Positions 16,309 through 23,872 of a stretch of 35,715 nucleotides of DNA are shown in pieces. A program made the position numbers and the translations under genes. Each line of letters opens with the position of its first letter. Within the stretch, counting starts at the first letter, position 1. This DNA comes from Kiritimatiellia bacterium (GTDB lineage: Bacteria; Verrucomicrobiota; Kiritimatiellia; RFP12; UBA3636), in assembly GCA_017481725.1 (NCBI GenBank), contig JAFUOX010000099.1, positions 1 through 35,715 of the forward strand. The letters are read 5' to 3'. The notes below the pieces were generated by a model that was not told where the DNA came from, did no database searches, and worked only from the letters and a program-made list of their open reading frames with translations.

Positions 16309-17566
16309 TTGTGTCGGCATCTTTTGCAGCCTCCTCTGCGTTTGAGGCCTCTTCGGCTTTTGCCTCTTCAGCATCTGAGTCAACATTTTCCTCTATCTCT
16401 TCGTCCATATCACCGATGTTTTCTGGAGGAAGTATGAGTAAGTCTTCGTCTGTCTCTCTATATTGCTCCAGCATATAGCCATCATCTGCATGCCAAGAAA
16501 GCCAAACCTCATCGCCCCATTTAATAGGACGCTGGTCTAATAAGAAACGATTGTGTGATTGGAAAACAGATATCCTATATTCTCCAATTCGCACCCAAAA
16601 TCTTGTGTGCGAACCTTGATACACAACATCCTCTGCCTTTACCCTGAAAATATTCAATTTTCCATCAGGATTATCTGGATGTTCATGTGAAATTCGCATT
16701 TTCTCTGGACGCACACTTAAGTGAACAGGACTTCCACGACGAATCTTTTTGTCATTAAAGCAAATAATTGGCTCAAAATCAGTGAACTTAAGGCGTGAAT
16801 ACTCTTTGTCGATTGCCTGATCAACAACTCCGTCAAAGAAATTGGTGTCACCAATAAATGCTGCAACGAATGATGAACGTGGAGATTCATAGATTTTTGC
16901 AGGGTTATCAATCTGCTCAATCTTTCCTTTGTTCATAACCGCAATGCGATCGCTTAAGGACATTGCTTCACCTTGATCGTGTGTAACATAAAGGAATGTA
17001 ATGCCAACCTCATCATGAATCAAATCTAGCTCGATTTGCATGTGCTGGCGCAGCTTCAAGTCAAGTGCTGCAAGTGGTTCATCAAGCAAAAGAACTTGTG
17101 GCTTGTTTATCAATGCTCGCGCAATGGCTACACGCTGCTTTTGTCCTCCAGAAATCTGAGAAGGACGCTTAAACTCATGGTCTCCCATTTGAATAAGATC
17201 TAGCATAGCATCAACCTCGCGCTCTATCTCCTTCTTTGGGCGTCCTGCTAATTTTAGCCCAAACCCGATATTTTCACGAAGATTCAAATGTGGGAATAGT
17301 GCATAGTTTTGAAAAACTGTATTTACTTTGCGCTTGTTCGGTGGTAAATCTGTTATATCTTTACCATCCAAAATAATTCTACCAGTGTCTGGTTTTTCAA
17401 AGCCAGCAAGCATTCTTAATAAAGTGGTCTTGCCACAACCACTAGGACCAAGTAGTGAGAAAAATTCACCTTTTTCTACACCTACAGTAACATTATCGAC
17501 GGCAGTAAGGTTGCCGAATCGCTTAGTTATACCATCAAACAATAGGAAGTCAGACACTCTAATCAC
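16298..17566 (-). CDS. potA: Spermidine/putrescine-type ABC transporter ATP-binding protein with acidic tail
   Basis: This 422-residue ATPase powers the PotBC permease. It has Walker A GPSGCGKTT (about residues 38-46), the signature SGGQKQR, Walker B LLLDEP, and the H-loop VTHDQGEA, followed by a TOBE-type regulatory domain (about 250-370). The last 40 or so residues are a low-complexity Glu/Asp/Ala tail (DEEIEENVDSDAEEAKAEEA and onward), not part of the normal family length of about 370. The start is a GTG at 17566 preceded by GGAG two bases upstream; another GTG three codons in (17557) is possible. A perfect palindrome (17581-17596) and the tRNA-Pro terminator lie just upstream, leaving little room for an independent promoter. 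Confidence 0.92.
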   Translation of the reverse strand: MIRVSDFLLFDGITKRFGNLTAVDNVTVGVEKGEFFSLLGPSGCGKTTLLRMLAGFEKPDTGRIILDGKDITDLPPNKRKVNTVFQNYALFPHLNLRENIGFGLKLAGRPKKEIEREVDAMLDLIQMGDHEFKRPSQISGGQKQRVAIARALINKPQVLLLDEPLAALDLKLRQHMQIELDLIHDEVGITFLYVTHDQGEAMSLSDRIAVMNKGKIEQIDNPAKIYESPRSSFVAAFIGDTNFFDGVVDQAIDKEYSRLKFTDFEPIICFNDKKIRRGSPVHLSVRPEKMRISHEHPDNPDGKLNIFRVKAEDVVYQGSHTRFWVRIGEYRISVFQSHNRFLLDQRPIKWGDEVWLSWHADDGYMLEQYRETDEDLLILPPENIGDMDEEIEENVDSDAEEAKAEEASNAEEAAKDADTNDK

Positions 17567-17580
17567 TTCTCCGTATTGTA

Positions 17581-17596
17581 CCGAATTTTTATTCGG
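17581..17596. promoter_or_regulatory. Perfect palindrome just upstream of potA
   Basis: CCGAATTTTTATTCGG is a 6-bp inverted repeat with a 4-base loop, 15 bases before the potA GTG. It could be an operator, or a leader hairpin affecting potABC expression. No regulator is identifiable. Confidence 0.4.
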
Positions 17597-17603
17597 AGTT
17601 TGT

Positions 17604-17639
17604 TAAAAAAACATCCCGTGAGTAAACCTTACACACGGG
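17604..17639 (-). terminator. Intrinsic terminator after tRNA-Pro
   Basis: On the minus strand, a stem with arms CCCGTGtGTAA and TTACtCACGGG is followed by ATGTTTTTTT. It starts a few bases after the 3' CCA of the tRNA, so it is the tRNA terminator. It is also the last element before potA. Confidence 0.8.
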
Positions 17640-17645
17640 CCGAGA

Positions 17646-17722
17646 TGGTCGGGGCATCGAGATTTGAACTCGAGACCTCTTGAACCCCATTCAAGCGCGC
17701 TACCAGTCTGCGCTATGCCCCG
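17646..17722 (-). tRNA. tRNA-Pro (anticodon GGG), CCA encoded
   Basis: The cloverleaf folds fully: acceptor CGGGGCA/TGCCCCG, D-arm GCGC/GCGC with the AGACTGGTA loop, anticodon stem CTTGA/TCAAG with loop ATGGGGT (anticodon GGG, reading CCC and CCU), and T-arm TCGAG/CTCGA with TTCAAAT. The discriminator A is followed by an encoded CCA (17648-17646). Confidence 0.96.
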
Positions 17723-17774
17723 CTTTTATGGAAGTTTTTATTTTATAAAAACATGTGATTTATAAAACGCATTT

Positions 17775-17804
17775 AGAGTACCAAATTAAGCCTGTAAATG
17801 TCAA
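17775..17804 (-). promoter_or_regulatory. Putative promoter of tRNA-Pro
   Basis: On the minus strand: TTGACA, an 18-base spacer, then TACTCT. It lies about 50 bases upstream of the mature tRNA 5' end. The -35 is perfect and the -10 is weak. Confidence 0.45.
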
Positions 17805-17895
17805 TCTCGAGTTTGATTTTTTTTGTGTTTTTTACCAGTATTTCCTTGATAAAACTGAATGTCACAATATTTGCTTAATTTTGGCAAATTTATAA

Positions 17896-17945
17896 GAGTT
17901 ATGCATGCACCTCTAATAGATTTTTTTTAGCGTATTGCATAACTC
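17896..17945 (-). terminator. 10-bp inverted repeat downstream of the GH16 gene
   Basis: Arms GAGTTATGCA (17896-17905) and TGCATAACTC (17936-17945) flank a 30-base loop containing an A/T tract. It sits about 30 bases after the GH16 stop and may terminate that transcript, although the loop is long and there is no classical U-run after the second arm. Confidence 0.35.
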
Positions 17946-17975
17946 AAATTTGGTATTTATTAGCCCAATTTAACT

Positions 17976-18809
17976 CTATTGATATACTCTTACATAATCA
18001 ATTTCGTAGCGAGCTGGGAATATTCCTTCATCAATGCCTTGTTGGCCACCCCAATCGCCTCCAATTGCAAGGTTTAATAATAAATACATCTCCTTGTCAA
18101 ATGGATATGGCTCCATATCTATTTCTTTGCCTCGTACAAAGTCTGCAACTAACGTGTTATCAATGAAATAACGTATTCCAGTCTCATCCCATTCAATAGC
18201 AAAAACAGCGAGACGTTCCTCTGGGATTGTTGTGGTAAAGTTTTTACCACCTGTTCTTGTGTATTTGCCATTTTTTGTGCCATGCAATGTAAAATGAAAT
18301 ACTCCTGGTTGATAGCCAACGTATTCCATAATGTCAATTTCACCGCATCTTGGCCAACCAACATTATTAATGTCTGTTCCCATCATCCAAATTGCTGGCC
18401 ATGTTCCTTTTCCCATAGGAACCTTGGCCTTTATTTCAAAGCGACCATATTTCCAAGCTGCCTTGCCAAGGGTTGTAATCTCTGCTGAGGTGCATTTTGC
18501 TATGCCTTTGCCATAATCATAATCTTCACGATGTGCCTCTATGATTAGCTTGCTGTCTTCTATGCGGAGATTCTTCTTGCGATTTTTTGTATAGTATTGA
18601 TGCTCATGATTTCTAATGTAGCCTGTATCATAGCCCCATTTGCTCTCATCAAGCTCTGATCCATCAAATTCATCATGCCATACTAGCTTTAAGGTTTTCC
18701 CTTTTGATGTTGTAATAGTCTCATTTTGCATAGTTTGCCCCCTTGCATTTATAAAAGCAAAAGCGATTCCAAGCATCAATAGACGCTTAAAATAATTTAG
18801 TGTATTCAC
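17976..18809 (-). CDS. Secreted GH16 beta-glucanase (laminarinase-like)
   Basis: This enzyme is expected to cleave internal beta-1,3 or beta-1,3/1,4 linkages in glucans. The jelly-roll GH16 domain contains the catalytic motif GEIDIMEY (nucleophile Glu, assisting Asp, acid/base Glu), preceded by WPAIWMMG and followed by FHFTLHGT. I start it at the GTG at 18809, which gives a good signal peptide (positively charged NTLNYFKRLL, then LMLGIAFAF, cleavage near NARG) and begins 17 bases after the symporter stop. The longest reading starts at 18911 inside that gene and would bury the signal peptide. An ATG at 18776 is a shorter alternative. About 277 residues; secreted or periplasmic. Co-transcription with the upstream alsT-like gene is likely. 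Confidence 0.88.
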   Translation of the reverse strand: MNTLNYFKRLLMLGIAFAFINARGQTMQNETITTSKGKTLKLVWHDEFDGSELDESKWGYDTGYIRNHEHQYYTKNRKKNLRIEDSKLIIEAHREDYDYGKGIAKCTSAEITTLGKAAWKYGRFEIKAKVPMGKGTWPAIWMMGTDINNVGWPRCGEIDIMEYVGYQPGVFHFTLHGTKNGKYTRTGGKNFTTTIPEERLAVFAIEWDETGIRYFIDNTLVADFVRGKEIDMEPYPFDKEMYLLLNLAIGGDWGGQQGIDEGIFPARYEIDYVRVYQ

Positions 18810-18825
18810 ACCAAACACAATCGTA

Positions 18826-20271
18826 TTATTCTTCAATTTCGCCACGTTTTTTGCGCTCAAAGTAATCGCGTGTTTCCTTAACGATAACTCCAGATAAAGC
18901 AAATAAAGCAATCATATTTGGAAGTGCCATGATACCATTGAAGATATCAGCAATAATCCAAACAGCTGAAATTGTCATGTATGGACCAATAAATACAGCT
19001 ATAATGTATAACCAACGGAAGGCAATAACTGGCTTCATTTTGCCCTTTGTTAGGTATTCAAGGCAGCGCTCACTATAGTAGTTCCAGCCAAGAATTGTTG
19101 TAAAACCAAAAAGAATCATACAAATTGCAACGATTGTGTCTGTCAATGTCTTGCTAATGAATGGAAGACCAACATTGAAGGCATACATTGTTGCTTCAGC
19201 GCCCTGACCACATTCTCCATTATATGCTCCTGTCATTACAAGTGCAAGACCTGTCATAGAGCAAACTATGATTGTATCAAGGAATGTGCCTGTCATAGAA
19301 ACAAGGCCTTGGCGTACTGGCTCATTTGTCTGAGCTGCTGCAGCTGCGATAGGTGCAGAACCCAAGCCAGCCTCGTTAGAGAAGATACCACGAGCAACAC
19401 CCTTTTGCATTGCAACCATCATTGCTCCAAGCATACCACCAGCTGCTGCATCAAGACCAAATGCTGATCTAAAAATTAAAACAAAGGCATCGTCGATCTT
19501 TGTTACGTTTGTAACAATTAGTAGCAATGAAATTGCAAGATAAACAACAACCATAAAAGGAATAACCTTTTCTGAAACCTTGCCGATTCTTTGAATGCCA
19601 CCAATAACAACTAAACCAACTAATAATGCAATAACAACACTTGAAACAACAGTTACTAATGTATATTCTGTACCCAAGAAGGAAATTTTTGCAATGTCTG
19701 ATCCAGCAAAGATTGTTTTGTATGCTGTATTAACTGCTGTGTTGATAGAGTTAACCTGGGTAAATGTTCCAATACCAAATAAACCTACTAGTACACCTGC
19801 AAAAGCAAAGAACTTTGCTAGCCAAATCCATTTAGGTCCCATTCCGCGTTCAATGTAATAGAATGGACCACCGAGCACATGGTTTGTTTTTGGATCATGT
19901 GTGCGATACTTGATAGCAAGAAGTCCTTCTGAATATTTTGTTGCCATTCCTAATAGAGCTGCTAACCACATCCAGAACAAAGCACCTGGACCACCAGTAA
20001 TAACAGCTGTTGCCACACCAACAATGTTACCTGTACCAATTGTGGCTGAAAGGGCAGTGCAAAGAGCTGCAAAGCTTGTAACCTCGCCTTTTCCTTGTTT
20101 CTCATTCTTTAGCATATACTTCATTGCCAAAGGTAAACGAATGAATTGCATTCCTCCAAGACGGATAGTTAGGAAGAGACCTCCAAGAATAATAAGCAAA
20201 ATCAATGGGGTACCCCAAACAAAACTATCGATAATATCTAATACCTTTGTAATATGCTCTAATGGTGTCAT
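18826..20271 (-). CDS. Sodium:alanine/glycine symporter family protein (AlsT/AgcS), copy 1
   Basis: This 481-residue inner-membrane protein imports an amino acid such as alanine or glycine with Na+. It has about 11 hydrophobic helices and the family signature GGPGALFWMW (about residues 91-100), with ALSATIGTGNIVGVATA just before it and IFSNEAGLGSAPIAAAAAQT in the middle. The start has an AAGGGC site 9 bases upstream. It is clearly paralogous to the gene at 20757-22175 but separated from it by two terminators and an R1 repeat, so the two have separate transcripts. No glycine riboswitch is evident upstream. Confidence 0.94.
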   Translation of the reverse strand: MTPLEHITKVLDIIDSFVWGTPLILLIILGGLFLTIRLGGMQFIRLPLAMKYMLKNEKQGKGEVTSFAALCTALSATIGTGNIVGVATAVITGGPGALFWMWLAALLGMATKYSEGLLAIKYRTHDPKTNHVLGGPFYYIERGMGPKWIWLAKFFAFAGVLVGLFGIGTFTQVNSINTAVNTAYKTIFAGSDIAKISFLGTEYTLVTVVSSVVIALLVGLVVIGGIQRIGKVSEKVIPFMVVVYLAISLLLIVTNVTKIDDAFVLIFRSAFGLDAAAGGMLGAMMVAMQKGVARGIFSNEAGLGSAPIAAAAAQTNEPVRQGLVSMTGTFLDTIIVCSMTGLALVMTGAYNGECGQGAEATMYAFNVGLPFISKTLTDTIVAICMILFGFTTILGWNYYSERCLEYLTKGKMKPVIAFRWLYIIAVFIGPYMTISAVWIIADIFNGIMALPNMIALFALSGVIVKETRDYFERKKRGEIEE

Positions 20272-20510
20272 TTTTATATTGCCCTTTTAAAATATGGTAA
20301 AATTAATAATATTCTTACCAAATGCTCATTTATCACTACAAATAAGTTAAAATAGCGTAAGTTTATCATAAAATCTCACTTTTGTGTAGTGGTATTTAGA
20401 AAATTGCAAAAATAAATTGATAATGTGTTGACGGAGGCTGCCACGTAGGCGATGCACGATGAATTTTTTTTTATTAGAGGAGGGTTGATAGTATGATAGT
20501 ATGCTAGTTT
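20272..20510. other. AT-rich leader region of AlsT copy 1
   Basis: This stretch between the symporter start and the R1 repeat is AT-rich, with several weak -10-like hexamers but no convincing promoter or riboswitch. The section 20465-20520 contains short imperfect iterations of GATAGTATG. Confidence 0.3.
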
Positions 20511-20620
20511 GATAGTGAAGAGGAGGGTGGCAGAGCCGCCCGGTGTTGCTGGGGCTCAAGGTGGCAAGGCGCTATACCTTTGCCTCCTTGAGCCTTCCCA
20601 CCAGCGTCACGTGCATCACG
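20511..20620 (+). repeat. R1 structured dispersed repeat, copy A
   Basis: This copy shares with the inverted copy at 32205-32311 the order GAGGGTGGC, a 3-base loop, GCCGCCCGGTGTTGCTGGGG, then a long hairpin. Hairpin 1 is GGTGGC-AGA-GCCGCC. Hairpin 2 pairs CTCAAGG with CCTTGAG outside TGGCAAGG and CCTTTGCC. In the other copy the outer arms are CGAGAGG and CCTCTCG, so both sides have changed together. It has no coding capacity of note. Confidence 0.75.
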
Positions 20621-20640
20621 CAAGTCCTGCGGTCTCTGCT

Positions 20641-20691
20641 ACAAAAAAAATAAAGCATGTGCTTAAAGTAGTATTAAGCACACGCTTTATT
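20641..20691 (-). terminator. Intrinsic terminator, distal of two
   Basis: On the minus strand, a long stem (AATAAAGCgTGTGCTTAA / TTAAGCACAtGCTTTATT, 20649-20691) is followed by a run of eight T. It backs up the closer terminator behind AlsT copy 2. Confidence 0.75.
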
Positions 20692-20705
20692 TGAACTATT
20701 CGCTA

Positions 20706-20747
20706 TTTATAAAAAAGTTGCCCATCATTGAAAGATGAGCAACTTTT
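20706..20747 (-). terminator. Intrinsic terminator of AlsT copy 2
   Basis: On the minus strand, a stem AAAAGTTGC(t)CATC / GATG(g)GCAACTTTT is followed by more T residues, about 10 bases after the stop codon at 20757. Confidence 0.8.
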
Positions 20748-20756
20748 GTTGGCTAA

Positions 20757-22175
20757 TTAAAGAAGCTCGCCACGGTCTCTACGTTCGAAGTAACTACGTG
20801 TTTCCTTTGCAACTACACCTGAAAGAATAATTAGGGATAGACAGTTAGGAATTGCCATCAAGCCATTTGTAATATCGGCAATTGTAAATACCTCTTCTAC
20901 AGTGAAGTAAGGTCCAACTGCAATCATCAAGATATAAAGAACTCTATAGCCCATTACAAACTTCATTCTGCCATTTGTTAGATATTCAAGGCATTTCTCA
21001 GAATAATAATCCCAACCAAGAATTGTTGTAAATGCGAAGAATGCAAGACATACCATTAGTAGGAACTGAACAGATACGCCATCACCACCCAAGTCAAAGG
21101 AAAGAGATCTTGAGGTTAGCTCAACACCTGTGATTCCGTTAGCTGTGAACTCAGGGTTGCACATAGCAATAACAATAGCTAAACCAGTCATTGTACAAAC
21201 AATAAGTGTATCAATAACTGTACCTGTCATATTTACAAGACCCTGCTCAACAGGCTCCTTTGTCTGAACAGGTGCTGCAGCGATAGGTGCAGAGCCCAAG
21301 CCTGCCTCATTAGAGAAAATACCACGAGCAATACCTTTCTGCATTGAGTCCATAACCTGCTTTAGTACAAAGCCAGCAACACCGCCAGCTGCAGCTTCAT
21401 AGCCAAATGCTGATTTGAAAATCAAAGCAAATGCAGCAGGAACCTTTGTTGCGTTCATAATAATAACAGAAAGACCAAGGAATACATAAATGATTGCCAT
21501 TGCTGGAACAACCTTTTCTGCAACCTTAGAAATGCGCTTCAATCCACCGATGATAACGAGTGCTGCACAAATTGTGACAATAGCACCACCGATTACTGTA
21601 GCCCATGTATATTCGTTACCAAATAGTGCAAAAGCTGTTTCTGTCTTAAATGCCATATTAACAGCAGATGTAATACCGTTAATCTGTGTTGTTGTACCGA
21701 TACCAAGCAATGCACCAGCAACACCAAATGTTGCAAACAATACAGCTAGCCATTTCCATTTTGCACCCATACCTTTTTCAATTGTATAGAATGGACCACC
21801 CAAAACGGATCCGTCTGGCTTAATCTCGCGGTATTTAATTGCAAGCATACATTCAGCATATTTTGTTGCTGTACCTACGATTGCTGCAAACCACATCCAG
21901 AACAATGCACCAGGACCACCTGCTGCAATAGCTGTTGCTACACCAACAATGTTACCAGTACCAATTGTTGCGGAGAGGGCAGTGCAGAGAGCGGAGAAGC
22001 CAGATAATTCACCAGCACCACTTGTGCTCTTGAAAATCTGCTTAAAAGCAATCGTTAGCTTTGTGAATTGAATGCCGCGTGTGCGGATAGTTAGAAGTAT
22101 GCCAGTTGCGAGAATTAAAATAATCGTTGGCAAACCCCAAACTAGATCATCGATTTTAACTAGTATGTCGTTCAT
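20757..22175 (-). CDS. Sodium:alanine/glycine symporter family protein (AlsT/AgcS), copy 2
   Basis: This 472-residue inner-membrane Na+/amino-acid symporter has about 11 helices. It shows the signature GGPGALFWMWFAAIVGTATK, the preceding ALSATIGTGNIVGVATA, and IFSNEAGLGSAPIAAAPVQT. It is similar along its length to copy 1 at 18826-20271, but has an insertion near residues 335-355 (a polar TANGITGVELTSRSLSFDLG loop). It lies 84 bases downstream of the GH63/MGH1-like gene on the same strand, after a weak ribosome binding site, and ends at a double terminator. Substrate preference within the family cannot be read from sequence alone. Confidence 0.94.
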   Translation of the reverse strand: MNDILVKIDDLVWGLPTIILILATGILLTIRTRGIQFTKLTIAFKQIFKSTSGAGELSGFSALCTALSATIGTGNIVGVATAIAAGGPGALFWMWFAAIVGTATKYAECMLAIKYREIKPDGSVLGGPFYTIEKGMGAKWKWLAVLFATFGVAGALLGIGTTTQINGITSAVNMAFKTETAFALFGNEYTWATVIGGAIVTICAALVIIGGLKRISKVAEKVVPAMAIIYVFLGLSVIIMNATKVPAAFALIFKSAFGYEAAAGGVAGFVLKQVMDSMQKGIARGIFSNEAGLGSAPIAAAPVQTKEPVEQGLVNMTGTVIDTLIVCTMTGLAIVIAMCNPEFTANGITGVELTSRSLSFDLGGDGVSVQFLLMVCLAFFAFTTILGWDYYSEKCLEYLTNGRMKFVMGYRVLYILMIAVGPYFTVEEVFTIADITNGLMAIPNCLSLIILSGVVAKETRSYFERRDRGELL

Positions 22176-22259
22176 TTTTATTTGTTACTTTCTAATTATG
22201 TAGTTGTTTTATTTGTGTAAATAAGAGTTGTTTCCCTCTTCATATATTTTTGGGGAGGA

Positions 22260-23807
22260 TTATTGTATCACTACCTCAATTGGGTGTGATGACTTTATAT
22301 TGATAATTGGTTTCTCATCTGCAGAGCTACGGGCTTCGCAGATTAAAGAAACCTGATTTCCGTCTGGAAGCGTTAGGTTTTCAATACCATGACGCTCCAA
22401 AAGCCTTACTCTCCAAACGATTTTGTTTGGAGTAATGGTGATGCCGAATACATCTCTAATTAGCATAGCAATCGGTGTCACACCTGAAAAACCAACAAAA
22501 TTATCGCGAACTGGACTTCCATACAATTTGCCGAAAGAAATAATTTCTGGGTCATAGCTTTCCCAAATTGTATTGGTGTCCTTCCAAATTTGTGCTATAG
22601 CACATACATGACGCTTTGCTAGCTCATGTGCTTCATCAAAGTATCCGTTTGCACGTAAACCGCTAACAACTGCCCATTCTGTTATGCACCACACACCACC
22701 GCGCCAGTAATTACCACCATCAGGTTCGTAACCATTTTCATCCTTTGCAAGAGAACGAGTTCCGCATGGAGCTGCAAATGTATCTGGGTTTCTTAGAGAT
22801 GCAATAAGTCTTGCAGCACGTTCAGGGGATGCGATTCCTGCAAGTAATGCCCAAAAGCCGCCAATGTGCTTTACAAATGTATGGTTGCCATTCTGATCAA
22901 GATCGTGGTAATGTCCTGTTTCCTCATTCCACATCTTTTCATTTGCAATCTTGGTTAGATGCTCAATTTCATTTGCAAGGTCTTCATCGCGGGCAATCCC
23001 TGCTGCATCAGCTATTTCATTTAAGCACTTTGCATTAAAAATTTGCTGTAGGGTAACGTCAACCCAAGAAATAAATCCATGGTGAAATTCTGCTGAATGC
23101 TTGCTTGTGTCATAGCGAGGAATATTGTCCATGCCACAGCCCCAGCCGGAGCTCATGTAGGTTCCATCCTTCCATGTGCGATGCTCGCGTAGCCAGTTAT
23201 GGTATGCTAGAAGCACAGGATATACTCGCTCCAAACGTGATTTGTCTCCAGAATAGCGATACCATTCAAGCTCTGCCCATGCAAAAATGTTTCCTCCAAC
23301 AGCTGATAGGTCTGTATGTGCAAATTGACTTCTGCCATCATAAATACCAAGCTGGCGTGGAATAAAGCCATCTATATCTTGAGCAGCATAGAAGTTCTCG
23401 AGCTGACGTATAAAAGGGAATATGCTTGAAGCATATTGACCGAACATTGTGATGAAGCATGATCCCCAAATGAATACACTGCTTCCAAATGGTGTATAAA
23501 CATAATTTCGTTTAAAATTAGTTCCTTTTTCTGGGCGGTGGAGTTTTTCTCCAACCATGCGCCATGAATCAGCAAAAGCACCTTCTACTTCAGTGTGTCC
23601 ATCCCAAATTACGCGAGGTACATCGTTTTTCCAAAGCTCTGGACCTGGTAGCTCTTTGTCCTCAACTTCCTGCTTTACAAAAGTATTTTCATCGAACAAA
23701 GGAGTTTTGCATGGTGTCATAAAATAATATGAACCACGGTTGCATACATCATCGTCCAACTTATCTAATTGCTCTCTCTTTATATCTCGCTCGGTTTTAT
23801 CAGCCAT
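22260..23807 (-). CDS. GH63/MGH1-like (alpha/alpha)6-barrel glycoside hydrolase
   Basis: This 515-residue enzyme resembles the GH63/GH37 clan and mannosylglycerate-hydrolase-like proteins, which hydrolyse alpha-linked di- or oligosaccharides with inversion. SSGWGCGMDNIPRYD (about residues 220-234) matches the GMDNxPR motif that carries the general-acid aspartate. WRGGVWCITEWAVVSGL (about 375-391) and TIWESYDPE (about 420) fit the later substrate loop and base region. There is no signal peptide, so it is cytosolic. The first 65 residues are charged and lie outside the recognisable domain. It follows pyrC by 65 bases on the same strand. Possible substrates include glucosylglycerate, mannosylglycerate or trehalose-like sugars; this is inference. 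Confidence 0.82.
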   Translation of the reverse strand: MADKTERDIKREQLDKLDDDVCNRGSYYFMTPCKTPLFDENTFVKQEVEDKELPGPELWKNDVPRVIWDGHTEVEGAFADSWRMVGEKLHRPEKGTNFKRNYVYTPFGSSVFIWGSCFITMFGQYASSIFPFIRQLENFYAAQDIDGFIPRQLGIYDGRSQFAHTDLSAVGGNIFAWAELEWYRYSGDKSRLERVYPVLLAYHNWLREHRTWKDGTYMSSGWGCGMDNIPRYDTSKHSAEFHHGFISWVDVTLQQIFNAKCLNEIADAAGIARDEDLANEIEHLTKIANEKMWNEETGHYHDLDQNGNHTFVKHIGGFWALLAGIASPERAARLIASLRNPDTFAAPCGTRSLAKDENGYEPDGGNYWRGGVWCITEWAVVSGLRANGYFDEAHELAKRHVCAIAQIWKDTNTIWESYDPEIISFGKLYGSPVRDNFVGFSGVTPIAMLIRDVFGITITPNKIVWRVRLLERHGIENLTLPDGNQVSLICEARSSADEKPIINIKSSHPIEVVIQ

Positions 23808-23872
23808 AAGGAATTCTCGCTTTCTTATTTCAGAAACATTTTGCTACCATGCTGCCTACAAAATAATAAAAA

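Noticed and set aside
16306..16386. Longer potB start at 16386
   Set aside because: The additional 26 residues are a shadow of the repetitive end of potA; the ATG at 16308 gives a standard PotB.
20511..20620. R1 as an insertion sequence
   Set aside because: No transposase frame and no target duplication visible; it is only about 110 bases.
20272..20756. Glycine riboswitch upstream of AlsT copy 1
   Set aside because: AlsT genes are often controlled by one, but I find none of the conserved glycine-aptamer core; the structured element here is the R1 repeat, which also occurs away from AlsT genes.
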